From Pseudacidovorax sp. (lineage in GTDB: Bacteria > Pseudomonadota > Gammaproteobacteria > Burkholderiales > Burkholderiaceae_C): DNA of 64,000 nucleotides. This document shows, one piece after another, positions 1-10,530 of the stretch (positions are counted from its first letter, which is position 1; every line of letters starts with the position of its first letter). Location: contig NZ_JAGOPN010000003.1 of the NCBI RefSeq assembly GCF_017991995.1, forward strand, positions 248,001-312,000, in the 5' to 3' direction. Both the position numbers and the translations under genes were made by a program. Below the pieces are notes generated by a model. That model made no database searches and had not been told where the DNA came from. It saw nothing but the letters and a program-made list of their open reading frames with translations.

Positions 1-660
1 GGTGGCCTGGACGACCACGGGCGCGATCATGTTGGGCAGCACATGCCGCACCAGGATGGTGGGCAGCCGTGTGCCCACGGCATGGGCGGCCTCGACGAAC
101 AGCTGCTCGCGCAGCGTGAGTGCCAGCGATCGCACCAGCCGGACCACGCGCGGAATCTCCGGAACGGTGATGGCGACGATCACCGTCGTCAGGCTGGCGC
201 GCGTGATGGCCATGAGCGCAATGGCCAGCAGGATGCCCGGGATCGCCATCAGCCCGTCCATGACGCGCATCACCGGCCCCTCGGCCCAGCGCACGAAGCC
301 CGCCACCAGGCCCAGGAACACGCCGGCCACCGTCGCCAGCACGGCCACCGACAGCCCGACGAGCAGGGAGACGCGCGCGCCCCACACCGCCCGGCTGTAG
401 ACATCCCGGCCCAGGGCATCGGTGCCGAACCAGTGCTCGGCCGACGGCGCCTGCAGCCGCGCCAGCGGATCGATGTCCTGTGGGTCGTAGGTGGCGAGCC
501 ATGGCGCCGCGAACGCGAGCATCACCATGGCCACCAGCAACAGCGCCCCCAGGATCAGCGTCGGGTGCTTGCGCGCCCAGCGAAAGCGCGGCACCTTGAA
601 GGGAACGTCGGCACCTGCGTTCGGTGGCGACACGCCCGCGGCGGAAGCCGTGGAGCTCAT
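1..660 (-). CDS. Dipeptide/oligopeptide ABC transporter permease, DppC-like (partial, 3' end outside window)
   Basis: Inner-membrane subunit of a peptide-type ABC importer. The 220 visible residues start with a short cytoplasmic tail, a first membrane helix near residues 33-52, then the DppC/OppC N-terminal signature WLATYDPQDIDPLARL and HWFGTDALGRDVYSR, followed by the first helices of the BPD_transp_1 domain. The C-terminal part lies beyond base 1. ATG at 660 is preceded by an AGGAGA ribosome site 6 bases away. It is the distal visible gene of an operon with the DppB-like permease, binding protein, M81 peptidase and FAD enzyme; ATPase genes are presumably further along, outside the window. 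The 180-base gap before it holds a dispersed repeat. Substrate is inferred, not shown. Confidence 0.9.
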   Translation of the reverse strand, partial: MSSTASAAGVSPPNAGADVPFKVPRFRWARKHPTLILGALLLVAMVMLAFAAPWLATYDPQDIDPLARLQAPSAEHWFGTDALGRDVYSRAVWGARVSLLVGLSVAVLATVAGVFLGLVAGFVRWAEGPVMRVMDGLMAIPGILLAIALMAITRASLTTVIVAITVPEIPRVVRLVRSLALTLREQLFVEAAHAVGTRLPTILVRHVLPNMIAPVVVQAT

Positions 661-713
661 TTCATTTCTCCTGAGTGCTTCGCATGAAGCCGGCACGCGA
701 ACATCCCTCGAAT

Positions 714-840
714 GGCCGCGGAGCAGGCCAAGCCAGGGCGCCCGAGGAACTGGCTTTGCCAGGCCTCTGGGCGCGCCCCCCTCCAAGCCGAAGGCGCAAG
801 AGAGGGGGGAGCCGCGAAGCGGCATGGGGGGTGTCTCATC

Positions 841-842
<2 letters not shown>
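714..842. repeat. Dispersed intergenic repeat, copy A
   Basis: About 95 bases from 714 to 808 match 21184-21276 with only a handful of differences, and the flanking GAAGCGGCATGG-GGGTGT tail (816-834) also recurs at 21361-21378. The element contains a stem of CCCCCCTC with GAGAGGGGGG and a small GCCGC-GAA-GCGGC hairpin. It abuts the stop codon of the upstream minus-strand permease gene, just as copy B abuts the stop codon of a minus-strand gene. No coding potential is apparent. I recognise this kind of sequence as a REP-like element of Comamonadaceae; that is recollection, not a search. Confidence 0.7.
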
Positions 843-1776
<934 letters not shown>

Positions 1777-1796
1777 GCCGTATCAGTCCCCGTGCG

Positions 1797-3383
1797 TCAC
1801 TTGTCGAGCTGCCAGACCAGCGGCAGACCGCCGCTGAGCTTCTCGACACCCTTGAGCTCCTTGCGGGCCGCGATGGCGGGCGAGTACTGGCCCACGTTCA
1901 CGTAGGGCAGGGCCTCCCAGGCGCGGGCGTGGAAGGCGTCGAGCGCCTCCTTGCGCCGGGCCGGGTCGGTGGCCTTCAACCAGGCCATGCGCAGTTCGTC
2001 CAGCTTCTGATCGCAGGGCCAGCCGGGCAGGCTGTTGCCGCAGGCGGCACTGAGGTAGGCGTTGGTGATCGGCGAATCGGCGTCGAAGCCGCCGGCCACG
2101 GTCACGTACATGCTCCAGCCGCCGGCGTCCGGTGCCTCGCGCTTGGCACGCCGGGCGCCGATGGTGGCCCAGTCGGAGGTCTGCACGTCGACGTTCATGC
2201 CCAGGCTGCGCAGCGTCTGGACGGCCATCAGGCCTTCGGCATTGAGGTAGGTGACGTCGCTGGGCAGCAGCAGCACCACCTTCTCGCCCTTGTAGCCTGC
2301 GTCGGCGAGCATCTTCTTGGCCTGGGCCAGGTCGGGCGTGCGGAAGGGCTCGGCACCGGCGAAGCTCTCGTTGGGCCCGCCGCAGAGGAAGAAGCTCACG
2401 CAGCTGGTCAGGCGCATGTCGCGCGGGTAGCCCATCGCCGCCATGAAGCGTTCCTGGTTCACCGCCTTGGCCACCGCCTGGCGCACCTTGGGATTGTTGA
2501 AGGGCGGATGCAGCTGGTTCATGACCATCCAGCCCTGCCAGGAGCCCGAGGCCTGCACCTTGACGTTGGCGTCCGCACGCAGCGGCAGGATGTAGTCGGG
2601 CGGCACCTGCTCGATGAGGTCGACCTCGCCCTTCTGCAGTGCCGAGATGGCGCTGTTGGCGTCGGGCAGGTACAGCCACTCGACGCGGTCGAAGGCCGAC
2701 TTCTTGCTGCCCGCGAGGTTGCTGGCGGCCTCGGTGCGTGGCACGTAGTGCGGGTTGCGCACGAACACCGCCTTGTTGCCCGGTACCCATTCATCGCGCT
2801 TGAACACATACGGGCCCGAGCCCAGCACCTCGGAGATCGGCGAGGTGGTGGGCAGCTTGGCCAGCCGCTCCGGCATGACGACCGGCGGGAAGCCCGAAGG
2901 CTTGGAGAGCCCTTCCAGCACCAGGCCGAAGGGTTCCTTGAGCGTGAGCGTGAAGGTCGTGGCGTCCACCGCCTTCCACTCGGGCGAGGAGATCGCCGTC
3001 ATCGCGCGGCCGATGCTGTCGCGCCCGGTCCAGCGCTGCATGGAGGCCACCGCGTCGGCGGCGGTCACGGGGCTGCCGTCCGAGAACTTGAGGCCGGGCC
3101 GCAGGGTGAAGGTCCAGAGCCGGCCATCCTTCGAGGTGCTGTACTTGTCCACCATCTGCGGCTTCGGCACGCCCTTGTCGTCCAGGCCGAAGAGCATGTC
3201 GTAGACCATGTAGCCGAAGTTGCGGGTGATGTAGGCCGTGGTGAAGGTCGGGTCCAGGATCTTCACGTCGGCATGGGCCACGACCTTCAGCGTCTTGGTC
3301 TGGGCCAGTGCGGGCAGGCTGCACAGGCTGGCGGCGGCACCCAGGCTCAGGGCGGCGAGAGAGGCAAGCAGTCGTCGTTTCAT
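1797..3383 (-). CDS. ABC transporter substrate-binding protein, peptide/nickel family (SBP_bac_5)
   Basis: 528-residue periplasmic binding protein. Residues 1-28 form a Sec signal peptide (KRRLLASLAALSLGAAA, then a PALAQ cleavage site). The mature part has the family-5 hallmarks: LKVVAHADVKILDPTF at the N-terminus, MVYDMLFGLD, and the block WTFTLRPGLKFSDGSPVTAADAV that carries the family signature. Length fits DppA/OppA-type receptors. The ATG at 3383 is chosen because the signal peptide starts there; reading in this frame continues upstream only as overlap with the M81 gene. It delivers substrate to the two permeases downstream. Company of a peptidase and a D-amino-acid-type dehydrogenase points to a peptide or amino-acid derivative as ligand, which is inference. 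Confidence 0.92.
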   Translation of the reverse strand: MKRRLLASLAALSLGAAASLCSLPALAQTKTLKVVAHADVKILDPTFTTAYITRNFGYMVYDMLFGLDDKGVPKPQMVDKYSTSKDGRLWTFTLRPGLKFSDGSPVTAADAVASMQRWTGRDSIGRAMTAISSPEWKAVDATTFTLTLKEPFGLVLEGLSKPSGFPPVVMPERLAKLPTTSPISEVLGSGPYVFKRDEWVPGNKAVFVRNPHYVPRTEAASNLAGSKKSAFDRVEWLYLPDANSAISALQKGEVDLIEQVPPDYILPLRADANVKVQASGSWQGWMVMNQLHPPFNNPKVRQAVAKAVNQERFMAAMGYPRDMRLTSCVSFFLCGGPNESFAGAEPFRTPDLAQAKKMLADAGYKGEKVVLLLPSDVTYLNAEGLMAVQTLRSLGMNVDVQTSDWATIGARRAKREAPDAGGWSMYVTVAGGFDADSPITNAYLSAACGNSLPGWPCDQKLDELRMAWLKATDPARRKEALDAFHARAWEALPYVNVGQYSPAIAARKELKGVEKLSGGLPLVWQLDK

Positions 3384-3445
3384 CGTGGGGACTCCGGAAG
3401 GCGGGGAGGACGGGGGAATGCGGACAGGAAGGAGGGACGGGCGCG

Positions 3446-4897
3446 TCAGTCGAGTGGCCACTTGGGCCGGCGCACCTTGCGGTAGGGCAGGGTGCGCAGA
3501 TCGAGCGTCACGGCGCCGGGCGCGGCCGCGTAGATCACATGCCGGCCCACCTTCGAGAAGGAGGCCTGGAAGTGCTGCGACGACTTGACCACCACGATCT
3601 TCTTGGCGGCCAGGTCGCAGCCGAGCTGGGTGAAGGCATCGGTGCCCATGGCCTGGTTGCGCAGCGTGATCAGCAGGATCTCGATGCCCGCGGTCTCGAC
3701 CAGCGCGCTGTCTCCGACCGGAAAGGGCGCGCCGCCCAGGCCGGTCATCACCATCTCGGGCATCACGGCCTTGACCGTGCAGTCGAGGTCCAGCGGGTCG
3801 CCGGACAGCGGGCCGATCTTGCCGCCGATGCGAAGGGCCAGCCGCGCGCCGGCGCCCGCCTCGAAGGCGATGCGCGCGGCGATGGGGTCCCACATCGGGC
3901 CGATGGCCGCGTTGCCGATGCCGCGTTCGAGCATCCGCCGCAGGATGAAGGTGGAATCGCCGGCCGCGCCGCCGCCCGGGTTGTCGGCGCCATCGGCAAT
4001 GATCACCGGCCCGCCGTCGAAGGCCAGGGCCTCGTCCAGCGCGGCGTCGATGGCCGGATAGGACACGGCGAGCGCCTCGCGCAGGCCGATCAACTCGTCC
4101 GCCAGCTGGCGTGCCAATGCCTGGGCCTTGGCGGCGTCCCCATCGGCATAGACCAGCAGCTTGGTGCCCATGTCCGGCACGTCGCCCCAGGCAAAGCCGT
4201 GCGACACCGAGATGGACAGGATGCCGTCCCTGCCCTCCAGCGCCTGGATGCGGTCCACGAAGCCGCGCGCCGGCTGCCGCGAGGTGTGCATGGTGACGAT
4301 CATGTCGCAGTCCACCACCGCGGCCACGGGCCGGACGCGGCCCTGCACCTGGGCGGCGCACAGGTCCACCAGCTCGAAGGCGCGATCGAGCACGTCGGTG
4401 TGGGGATATTCCTTGTAGGCGATCAGCAGGTCGGCGTTGTCGACCATGGCTGCGGTGAGATGGTTGTGCGGGTCCAGCTCCGCGCCGACCACCACGCCGG
4501 GGCCGACGATGGCCCGAACGCGCGCCAGCAGGTCGCCCTCGCAGTCGTCGTAGCCGTCGGCGACCATGGCGCCGTGCAGGCCCAGCACGACCATGTCCAC
4601 CGGGAGCGCCGCCTGGAGATCGGCCAGCAGCTCATCGCGGAGGCTTTCGTAGGCCTGGCGCGTGGTGGTGCCGCTGGGCTGGGCTGCGGCCACCATGCCT
4701 TCCTTCAGGATCCAGCCGGCCTCCTTGCCGCGCAGCCGCGCGGCCCACAGCGGGCCGGCGAAGAACACCATGGTGTCCGGGTGCTCGCCGGCCTTGAAGT
4801 AGCCGCGGTCACGGAACGACGCCATGCCCGTGGGCATGGGGGCGAAGGTGTTGGTCTCGGTCGCCAGGCAGGCGCTGAAGACGCGCAGAGGGGTCAT
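3446..4897 (-). CDS. M81 family metallopeptidase (MlrC/microcystinase C-like)
   Basis: 483-residue protein of the MlrC family (N-terminal DUF1485 domain plus MlrC C-terminal domain). It starts with SACLATETNTFAP, typical of the family. Candidate zinc ligands are D142 and H144 in LDPHNHL and H166 in YKEYPHTD; the 2- and 22-residue spacings agree with those I recall for MlrC. The block DGADNPGGGAAGDST near residue 318 begins the C-terminal domain. MlrC hydrolyses linearised peptide of the cyanotoxin microcystin, but most homologues lie in peptide or amide uptake operons with unknown substrates, as here. It sits 12 bases after the FAD dehydrogenase and 62 bases before the binding-protein gene. 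Probably cytoplasmic: no signal peptide. Confidence 0.9.
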   Translation of the reverse strand: MTPLRVFSACLATETNTFAPMPTGMASFRDRGYFKAGEHPDTMVFFAGPLWAARLRGKEAGWILKEGMVAAAQPSGTTTRQAYESLRDELLADLQAALPVDMVVLGLHGAMVADGYDDCEGDLLARVRAIVGPGVVVGAELDPHNHLTAAMVDNADLLIAYKEYPHTDVLDRAFELVDLCAAQVQGRVRPVAAVVDCDMIVTMHTSRQPARGFVDRIQALEGRDGILSISVSHGFAWGDVPDMGTKLLVYADGDAAKAQALARQLADELIGLREALAVSYPAIDAALDEALAFDGGPVIIADGADNPGGGAAGDSTFILRRMLERGIGNAAIGPMWDPIAARIAFEAGAGARLALRIGGKIGPLSGDPLDLDCTVKAVMPEMVMTGLGGAPFPVGDSALVETAGIEILLITLRNQAMGTDAFTQLGCDLAAKKIVVVKSSQHFQASFSKVGRHVIYAAAPGAVTLDLRTLPYRKVRRPKWPLD

Positions 4898-4909
4898 GGC
4901 AGTGGGCTT

Positions 4910-6091
<1,182 letters not shown>

Positions 6092-6102
6092 CTAGGAACA
6101 AA

Positions 6103-6118
6103 TTTGCGTATACGCAAA
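6103..6118. promoter_or_regulatory. Operator dyad 1, TTTGCG-TATA-CGCAAA
   Basis: Perfect 16-bp palindrome TTTGCGTATACGCAAA, strikingly AT-richer than its surroundings. It lies 20 bases upstream of the FAD-enzyme start (6082) and 122 bases upstream of the XRE regulator start (6241). The same half-sites with the same 4-bp spacer recur at 6167-6184. A homodimeric helix-turn-helix protein is the expected binder; the adjacent XRE-cupin protein is the obvious candidate. That assignment is inference. Confidence 0.75.
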
Positions 6119-6166
6119 AAGATTCTGGCGCCGTTCCCAAGAAATTGGTGCAGACCCTGATCTCTG

Positions 6167-6184
6167 ATTTGCGCTTACGCAAAT
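6167..6184. promoter_or_regulatory. Operator dyad 2, ATTTGCG-CTTA-CGCAAAT
   Basis: Seven-base inverted repeats ATTTGCG and CGCAAAT around a 4-bp spacer, the same site as dyad 1 with one further matching pair. Centre-to-centre distance between the two dyads is 65 bp, close to six helical turns, so two bound dimers would sit on nearly the same DNA face. Position 57 bases upstream of the XRE start suits autoregulation. Confidence 0.75.
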
Positions 6185-6240
6185 TGCGGGCCAAGGGTGA
6201 GCCGGCTTGCTGTCACAATCCGCGGCAACCCGCCTTGCCC

Positions 6241-6930
6241 ATGAAAGAGCCGCGCCCTCGCACCCCGGCACCACGTCCTGCCGCCAACACCCTCGATCGC
6301 GAAACCTTCGGCCGCCGCCTGCGCGCCGCGCGCAAGCAGCTCGGCTGGACGCTGGCCCAGCTGGCCGAGCGCTCGGGGGTATCGATCCCCACCATCTCGC
6401 GTGCAGAGCGGGGGCAGCTCGCGCTGGGCTACGAGAATTTCGCCGCGCTGAGCGAAGCGCTGCAGATGGACATGGGCGAGATGTTCTCCAGCGCCCACAC
6501 CAAGGCGGCGCAGTTCAGCGGACCTCTGGTCACGCGGGCCGGGGAGGGGGTGGCCTATCGGGGCGAGAGCTTCGTCTACGAATTCCTCAACTCCAGCGCC
6601 GTCGGCAAGAAGATGATCCCCGTGCTCGGCACCGTGTGCGCGCGCCGCTTCAACGGACCGGAGGACTTCGCGCGGCATCCGGGAGAGGAGTTCGTCTATG
6701 TGCTCAGCGGCTCGGTAGACGTGTACTTCGAGACCGGACAGACGGTGAGCCTGGTCAAGGGCGACTCGCTCTACTTCGACAGCCGCATCGGGCATGCCTA
6801 TGTCAGCACCAGCCGCCAGCTGGCGCGCACGGTGGGTGCGATGACGGCGGAGAGCGATTCGATGCAGCGCGCACGCAGCCTGACCGTGCTGCCGGACGAC
6901 GGCGGCGGCGCTACAGCAGCCCGGGAATGA
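6241..6930 (+). CDS. XRE-family transcriptional regulator with C-terminal cupin domain
   Basis: 229-residue DNA-binding protein. Residues about 23-75 form an XRE helix-turn-helix (FGRRLRAARKQLGWTLAQLA, then SGVSIPTISRAERG), and the C-terminal half contains a cupin_2 fold with HPGEEFVYVLSGSVDVYFE and LVKGDSLYFDS. Such regulators usually sense a small ligand of the adjacent pathway through the cupin. The frame stays open upstream of 6241, but that would read through both operator dyads, so the ATG at 6241 is preferred. It is divergent from the peptide/D-amino-acid operon and probably controls both. Its last 20 bases overlap the convergent methyltransferase gene. Confidence 0.9.
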   Translation: MKEPRPRTPAPRPAANTLDRETFGRRLRAARKQLGWTLAQLAERSGVSIPTISRAERGQLALGYENFAALSEALQMDMGEMFSSAHTKAAQFSGPLVTRAGEGVAYRGESFVYEFLNSSAVGKKMIPVLGTVCARRFNGPEDFARHPGEEFVYVLSGSVDVYFETGQTVSLVKGDSLYFDSRIGHAYVSTSRQLARTVGAMTAESDSMQRARSLTVLPDDGGGATAARE

Positions 6931-7459
6931 AGCGCCGGGTGCGCTTCATGTACGCGCGGTAGGGCTCGCCGAAATAGGCCAGACATTCCTGCTCGTCGCG
7001 CAGCGCAGTGACGATCAGCAACGCGGTGGCCGCCAGGCCCAGGCCCACGGTCAGCGGCGTGAGGTGCTTCAGCGTCGCGCCCCAGGCCAGCATGATCAGC
7101 GCGGTGTACATGGGGTGCCGGATGTGGCGGAACAGGCCGGTGGTCACCAGGCGCGAGGTCTTCTCGAAGCCCAGCAGGTGCTCGTCTCGCCGTGCCTCGG
7201 TGGGCGCACCCTCGCGGCGCAGCTGCCGCCAGGCGGCCAGCGGCAGGACGATGGAGCCGAACAGCAGCACCCACGACAGCAGCTGCCGCGGCGAGAACGG
7301 GTCCACGGCCAACACCGCGCGGTTGAGCAGCGCCACGACCAGCGTGCATTCCCAGGCGAAAAACCGGTAGAAGCCGTGCGAGTGCGGATGCCGCAGCGCG
7401 CCGCGCGACACCCAGGCGATGGCGGCGCTGCCGAGGACGAAGACGGTGAGGTCGCGCAT
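6911..7459 (-). CDS. Membrane protein of the isoprenylcysteine methyltransferase/PEMT-like family
   Basis: 182-residue integral membrane protein with about four to five hydrophobic helices (for example residues 36-53, 61-77 and 115-150). The C-terminal part has the family signature RHIRHPMYTALI followed by RDEQECLAYFGEPYRAYM, which forms the S-adenosylmethionine pocket in ICMT and PEMT relatives. The methyl acceptor in bacteria is generally unknown and cannot be read from the sequence. The ATG at 7459 is the first in a good context. The gene converges on, and overlaps by 20 bases, the end of the XRE regulator gene; it is 53 bases downstream of ptxS on the same strand. Confidence 0.8.
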   Translation of the reverse strand: MRDLTVFVLGSAAIAWVSRGALRHPHSHGFYRFFAWECTLVVALLNRAVLAVDPFSPRQLLSWVLLFGSIVLPLAAWRQLRREGAPTEARRDEHLLGFEKTSRLVTTGLFRHIRHPMYTALIMLAWGATLKHLTPLTVGLGLAATALLIVTALRDEQECLAYFGEPYRAYMKRTRRFIPGLL

Positions 7460-7476
7460 CGACTCGAATCTACACG

Positions 7477-7501
7477 CCGGCCGCGCGCGTTGGGCGGCCG
7501 G
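7477..7501 (-). terminator. GC-rich hairpin after ptxS
   Basis: Perfect 8-bp stem CCGGCCGC / GCGGCCGG with a 9-base loop in the 53-base gap between the ptxS stop and the next gene. There is no T-run, so it is at best a weak intrinsic terminator or an mRNA 3' end stabiliser of the kgu operon. Confidence 0.4.
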
Positions 7502-7512
7502 TGCTCGGCCGT

Positions 7513-8562
7513 TCAGGGTGCCGAGGAGCCCCGCACCACGAGCGTGCCCGGCAGCAGCAGTTCGCGCGCCGGGCCTTCCAGGCCCTGCATGCGCTCGATC
7601 AGGCAGGCGGCCGCGGCGCGGCCGAGTTCGTCGGTGGGCTGCGCCAGCGTGCTGAGGCCCGGGCCCACCAGCGAGGCCCACTCCGGCTCGTCGAAGCCGA
7701 CGAAGCCCAATTCGGCGCCGAACTCCCATCCCAGTTGCCGAACGGCCTGCGCCACGCGCAACGTGACCACCGAATTGCCCGCCACCACGGCGGCGCGGCG
7801 CGGCGTGCGGGCCCGCTTGCGCAGGGCACGCAGCGCATCGCGCAGGGCTTCGTCGCCACCCTCGGCCATCTCGAACACCTCCCCATGCACCCGCGGCGAG
7901 GCCTGCGCATGCGCCTCGAGGCAGTCTCGGAAGGCGGCCGTGCGCTCGCGCCGGGTGCTCACGCCCTGCTGCGGCTCGGTCACGTACAGCAGTTCGCGCC
8001 AGCCGCTGCCGACCAGGTGGGCGCAGGCCTCGGCCATGGCGGCGCGGTTGTCGATGGAGACGAAGTCGGCCTCCAGCCCGTCGTGCCGGCGGTCCACCAG
8101 GACGGCCGGCTTGCCGTGGGCGGCGATGGCCTCGACCACGCCCGCGCCGCGGCCCAGGGTGTTGAGGATGAAGCCATCCACCTGGTAGCCGGCCAGGGCG
8201 TCGATGGCTTCGCGCTCGCGGCCCGCCTCGTTGCCGATGTTGAACAGCATCACCAGGTAGCCCGCGTCCTTGCAGGCCTTCTCGGCGCCGCGCAGCACGG
8301 CCACCGAGAAGGGGTTGGTGATGTCGGCCACGATCAGCCCGATGAGCCGCGAGCGGCCATGGCTGAGCGCCTGCGCCATCGGGCTGGGCACATAGCCCAG
8401 TTCGGCGATGGCGGCCTCGACGCGGGCCGCGATGTCGGGGCTGAGCAGGCGTTCGCGGTGGTTGAAGAAGCGCGACACCGTGGCCTTGGACACGCCCGCC
8501 ACGCGCGCGACGTCCGAGATGGTGGGGCGGCCCGGCCGCACGGCCGGCGGCGGTGTGTTCAT
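7513..8562 (-). CDS. ptxS: LacI-family repressor, PtxS-like
   Basis: 349-residue LacI/GalR regulator. The N-terminal headpiece PTISDVARVAGVSKATVSRF (residues 13-32) and hinge region precede a periplasmic-binding-protein-like effector domain starting at LIGLIVADITNPF. In Pseudomonas, PtxS represses 2-ketogluconate genes, is induced by 2-ketogluconate and binds TGAAACCGGTTTCA. That exact sequence occurs at 14348-14361 upstream of this operon, which strongly supports the name. It is the last gene, overlapping kguD by 4 bases (ATGA), so its own level would be autoregulated through the operon promoter. No second copy of the operator was seen directly upstream of ptxS. Confidence 0.88.
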   Translation of the reverse strand: MNTPPPAVRPGRPTISDVARVAGVSKATVSRFFNHRERLLSPDIAARVEAAIAELGYVPSPMAQALSHGRSRLIGLIVADITNPFSVAVLRGAEKACKDAGYLVMLFNIGNEAGREREAIDALAGYQVDGFILNTLGRGAGVVEAIAAHGKPAVLVDRRHDGLEADFVSIDNRAAMAEACAHLVGSGWRELLYVTEPQQGVSTRRERTAAFRDCLEAHAQASPRVHGEVFEMAEGGDEALRDALRALRKRARTPRRAAVVAGNSVVTLRVAQAVRQLGWEFGAELGFVGFDEPEWASLVGPGLSTLAQPTDELGRAAAACLIERMQGLEGPARELLLPGTLVVRGSSAP

Positions 8563-9545
8563 GAAGCCGCAGTGTCGTACACCGCGGCGGGGCGGCGACC
8601 CGCCAGCGCATCGAGCAGGTTGCTCACCGCGAGTTCGGCCATGCCATGGCGCGTCTCGTGGGTGGCCGAGCCGATGTGCGGCAGCGGTGTCACCTTGGGG
8701 TGGGTGCGCAGCGGCGAATCGAGCGGCAGCGGCTCGCGCGCGAACACGTCCAGGCCGGCGGCGCGCAGGTGGCCGCTGTCCAGCGCCGCCAGCAGGGCCG
8801 GCTCGTCCACGGTGGCGCCGCGGCCGCCATTGATGAAGATGGCGCCGGGCTTCATCTGTGCGAGCAGGGCGGCATCGACCATGCCGCGGGTCTGGGGCGT
8901 GAGCGGCAGCATGGCGACCACGAAGTCGGCGCGGTCCAGCAGCTGGGGCAGCGGCGTGTGATGCGCGCGGCCCTGCAGCTCGGGCGCCTGCGTGGCCAGG
9001 TCGATCGGGCGGCGGGCGTGATAGAGCACCGGCATGCCGAAGCCCAGCGCGGCACGGCGTGCGATGGCCTGCCCGATGCGGCCGAAGCCCAGCAGACCCA
9101 GCGTCTTGCCATGCACGTCGAAGCCGAAGAGGTCTTCGCCGATGTTCCTGTCCCAGCGGCCTTCGCGCACCAGCGTGGCGAGTTCGACCACGCGGCGGCT
9201 GGTGGCCATCAGCAGGGCGAACACGGTGTCGGCCACGGTCTCGTCCAGCACGCCGGGCGTGTGGGCCAGCACGATGTTGCGGGCGTGAAGGGCGGCCAGG
9301 TCGTAGTTGTCCACGCCCACCGACACGCTGGAGACCACCTCCAATTTCGGCGCGGCAGCGATCACGGCGGCGTCGATGGGAAAGCTGGAGCCGATCAGGC
9401 CTTGCGCCTCGGGCAGGGCGGCATCGAAGGCGGCACGGTCCTTCTTGGGGTCGGCGAAGCTGACGTCGTGCGCCGCCTGCAGGCGCGCCATCTGGTCGGG
9501 CGGCAGCGCGCGGAAGACCAGGACCTTCTTGCGTGCGTCGCTCAC
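8559..9545 (-). CDS. kguD: 2-hydroxyacid dehydrogenase, probable 2-keto-6-phosphogluconate reductase KguD
   Basis: 328-residue D-isomer-specific 2-hydroxyacid dehydrogenase, the length expected for KguD. The NAD(P)-binding Rossmann motif is LGLLGFGRIGQAIA near residue 150. Catalytic Arg (INGGRGATVDE), Glu (DVFAREPLP) and His (PHIGSAT) blocks are all present in order. In the kgu pathway it reduces 2-keto-6-phosphogluconate to 6-phosphogluconate, which enters the Entner-Doudoroff or pentose phosphate routes. The start is a GTG at 9545 that overlaps the kguK stop by 4 bases (GTGA); the end overlaps ptxS by 4 bases. Glyoxylate/hydroxypyruvate reductase (GhrB) is the alternative name, but the operon favours KguD. 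Confidence 0.86.
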   Translation of the reverse strand: MSDARKKVLVFRALPPDQMARLQAAHDVSFADPKKDRAAFDAALPEAQGLIGSSFPIDAAVIAAAPKLEVVSSVSVGVDNYDLAALHARNIVLAHTPGVLDETVADTVFALLMATSRRVVELATLVREGRWDRNIGEDLFGFDVHGKTLGLLGFGRIGQAIARRAALGFGMPVLYHARRPIDLATQAPELQGRAHHTPLPQLLDRADFVVAMLPLTPQTRGMVDAALLAQMKPGAIFINGGRGATVDEPALLAALDSGHLRAAGLDVFAREPLPLDSPLRTHPKVTPLPHIGSATHETRHGMAELAVSNLLDALAGRRPAAVYDTAAS

Positions 9546-10495
9546 AGGCCGGCCTCCTGCAATTGGGCCCGCGTGGGCAGGCCTTCGGTGTCGCCCAGCA
9601 CCTGCACCGCGCGGGCGCCGATCCAGGCGCCGCGGCGCACCGCCTCGGGCACGCTGCGGCCTTCGAGCAGGGCGCTGACCACGCCGGCCGCGAAGCCGTC
9701 GCCGGCGCCCACGGTGTCGATCACTTGGTCGACCGGAAAGCCCGGCACATACGCGCTGCCCGCCGTGGCACTGTCGTAGTAGGCACCGTCGGGGCCGAGC
9801 TTGACAACGACCAGCGAGGCGCCAGCCTCACGGTAGGAGCGCGCGATGCCCTCGGGCGTGGCCTCGCCGGTGAGCAGCCGGCCTTCCTCCAGGCCGGGCA
9901 GCACCCAGTCGGCCTTGGCGGCCAGCGCATTGATGCACGTGCGCATGCGCTCGGTGCTGCCCCACAGCGTGGGCCGCAGATTGGGGTCGAAGGAGATGCT
10001 GCGGCCGGCGGCGCGCATCAGGTCCAGCGTGCGGTGGGCGGTGGGCAGCGTGGTCTCGGAGACGGCGGCGAACACGCCGGTGGCATGCAGGTGCCGCGCG
10101 GCGCAGAGCCAGGCCTCGTCGATGTCCTCGGGCCGCATCTGGCTGGCGGCCGAGCCCTTGCGGTGGTATTCGATGGGCGGATCGCTGCCGTCGGTGACGC
10201 GGCCCTTGAACTGGAAGCCGGTGCGCTGCGTGGCGTCGCACACCACATGCGAGCAGTCGATGCCTTCGGCCTGCATAGTGGCCAGCAGCGCGCGGCCCAT
10301 GGAGTCGGTGCCCAGCCGGCTGGCCCAGCCCACCTTCAGGCCCAGGCGCGCCAGGCCGATGGCCACGTTGGTCTCGGCGCCGGCGCTGCGCTTGTGGAAG
10401 AGCGTGGCCTGCTCGATGGGGCCGGGCTCGTCGGCCACCAGCAGCAGCATGGCCTCGCCGAAGGTGGCGACGTCGAAGGTGGGGGCGGTGGTCAT
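9542..10495 (-). CDS. kguK: PfkB-family sugar kinase, probable 2-ketogluconate kinase KguK
   Basis: 317-residue ribokinase/PfkB-fold enzyme. The N-terminal block VATFGEAMLLLVADEPGP is like 2-keto-3-deoxygluconate and 2-ketogluconate kinases. The second signature DTVGAGDGFAAGVVSALLEG near residue 255 contains the catalytic Asp and the anion hole. It should phosphorylate 2-ketogluconate to 2-keto-6-phosphogluconate, the substrate of the adjacent KguD. ATG at 10495 chosen because upstream sequence in frame is not conserved in character. It overlaps kguD by 4 bases and follows kguE by 35 bases. KdgK is the main alternative; the PtxS operator and the reductase argue for KguK. Confidence 0.86.
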   Translation of the reverse strand: MTTAPTFDVATFGEAMLLLVADEPGPIEQATLFHKRSAGAETNVAIGLARLGLKVGWASRLGTDSMGRALLATMQAEGIDCSHVVCDATQRTGFQFKGRVTDGSDPPIEYHRKGSAASQMRPEDIDEAWLCAARHLHATGVFAAVSETTLPTAHRTLDLMRAAGRSISFDPNLRPTLWGSTERMRTCINALAAKADWVLPGLEEGRLLTGEATPEGIARSYREAGASLVVVKLGPDGAYYDSATAGSAYVPGFPVDQVIDTVGAGDGFAAGVVSALLEGRSVPEAVRRGAWIGARAVQVLGDTEGLPTRAQLQEAGL

Positions 10496-10530
10496 GCGGG
10501 ACGGTTCAGCGAAGGCTCGGGCTGGGGTGT

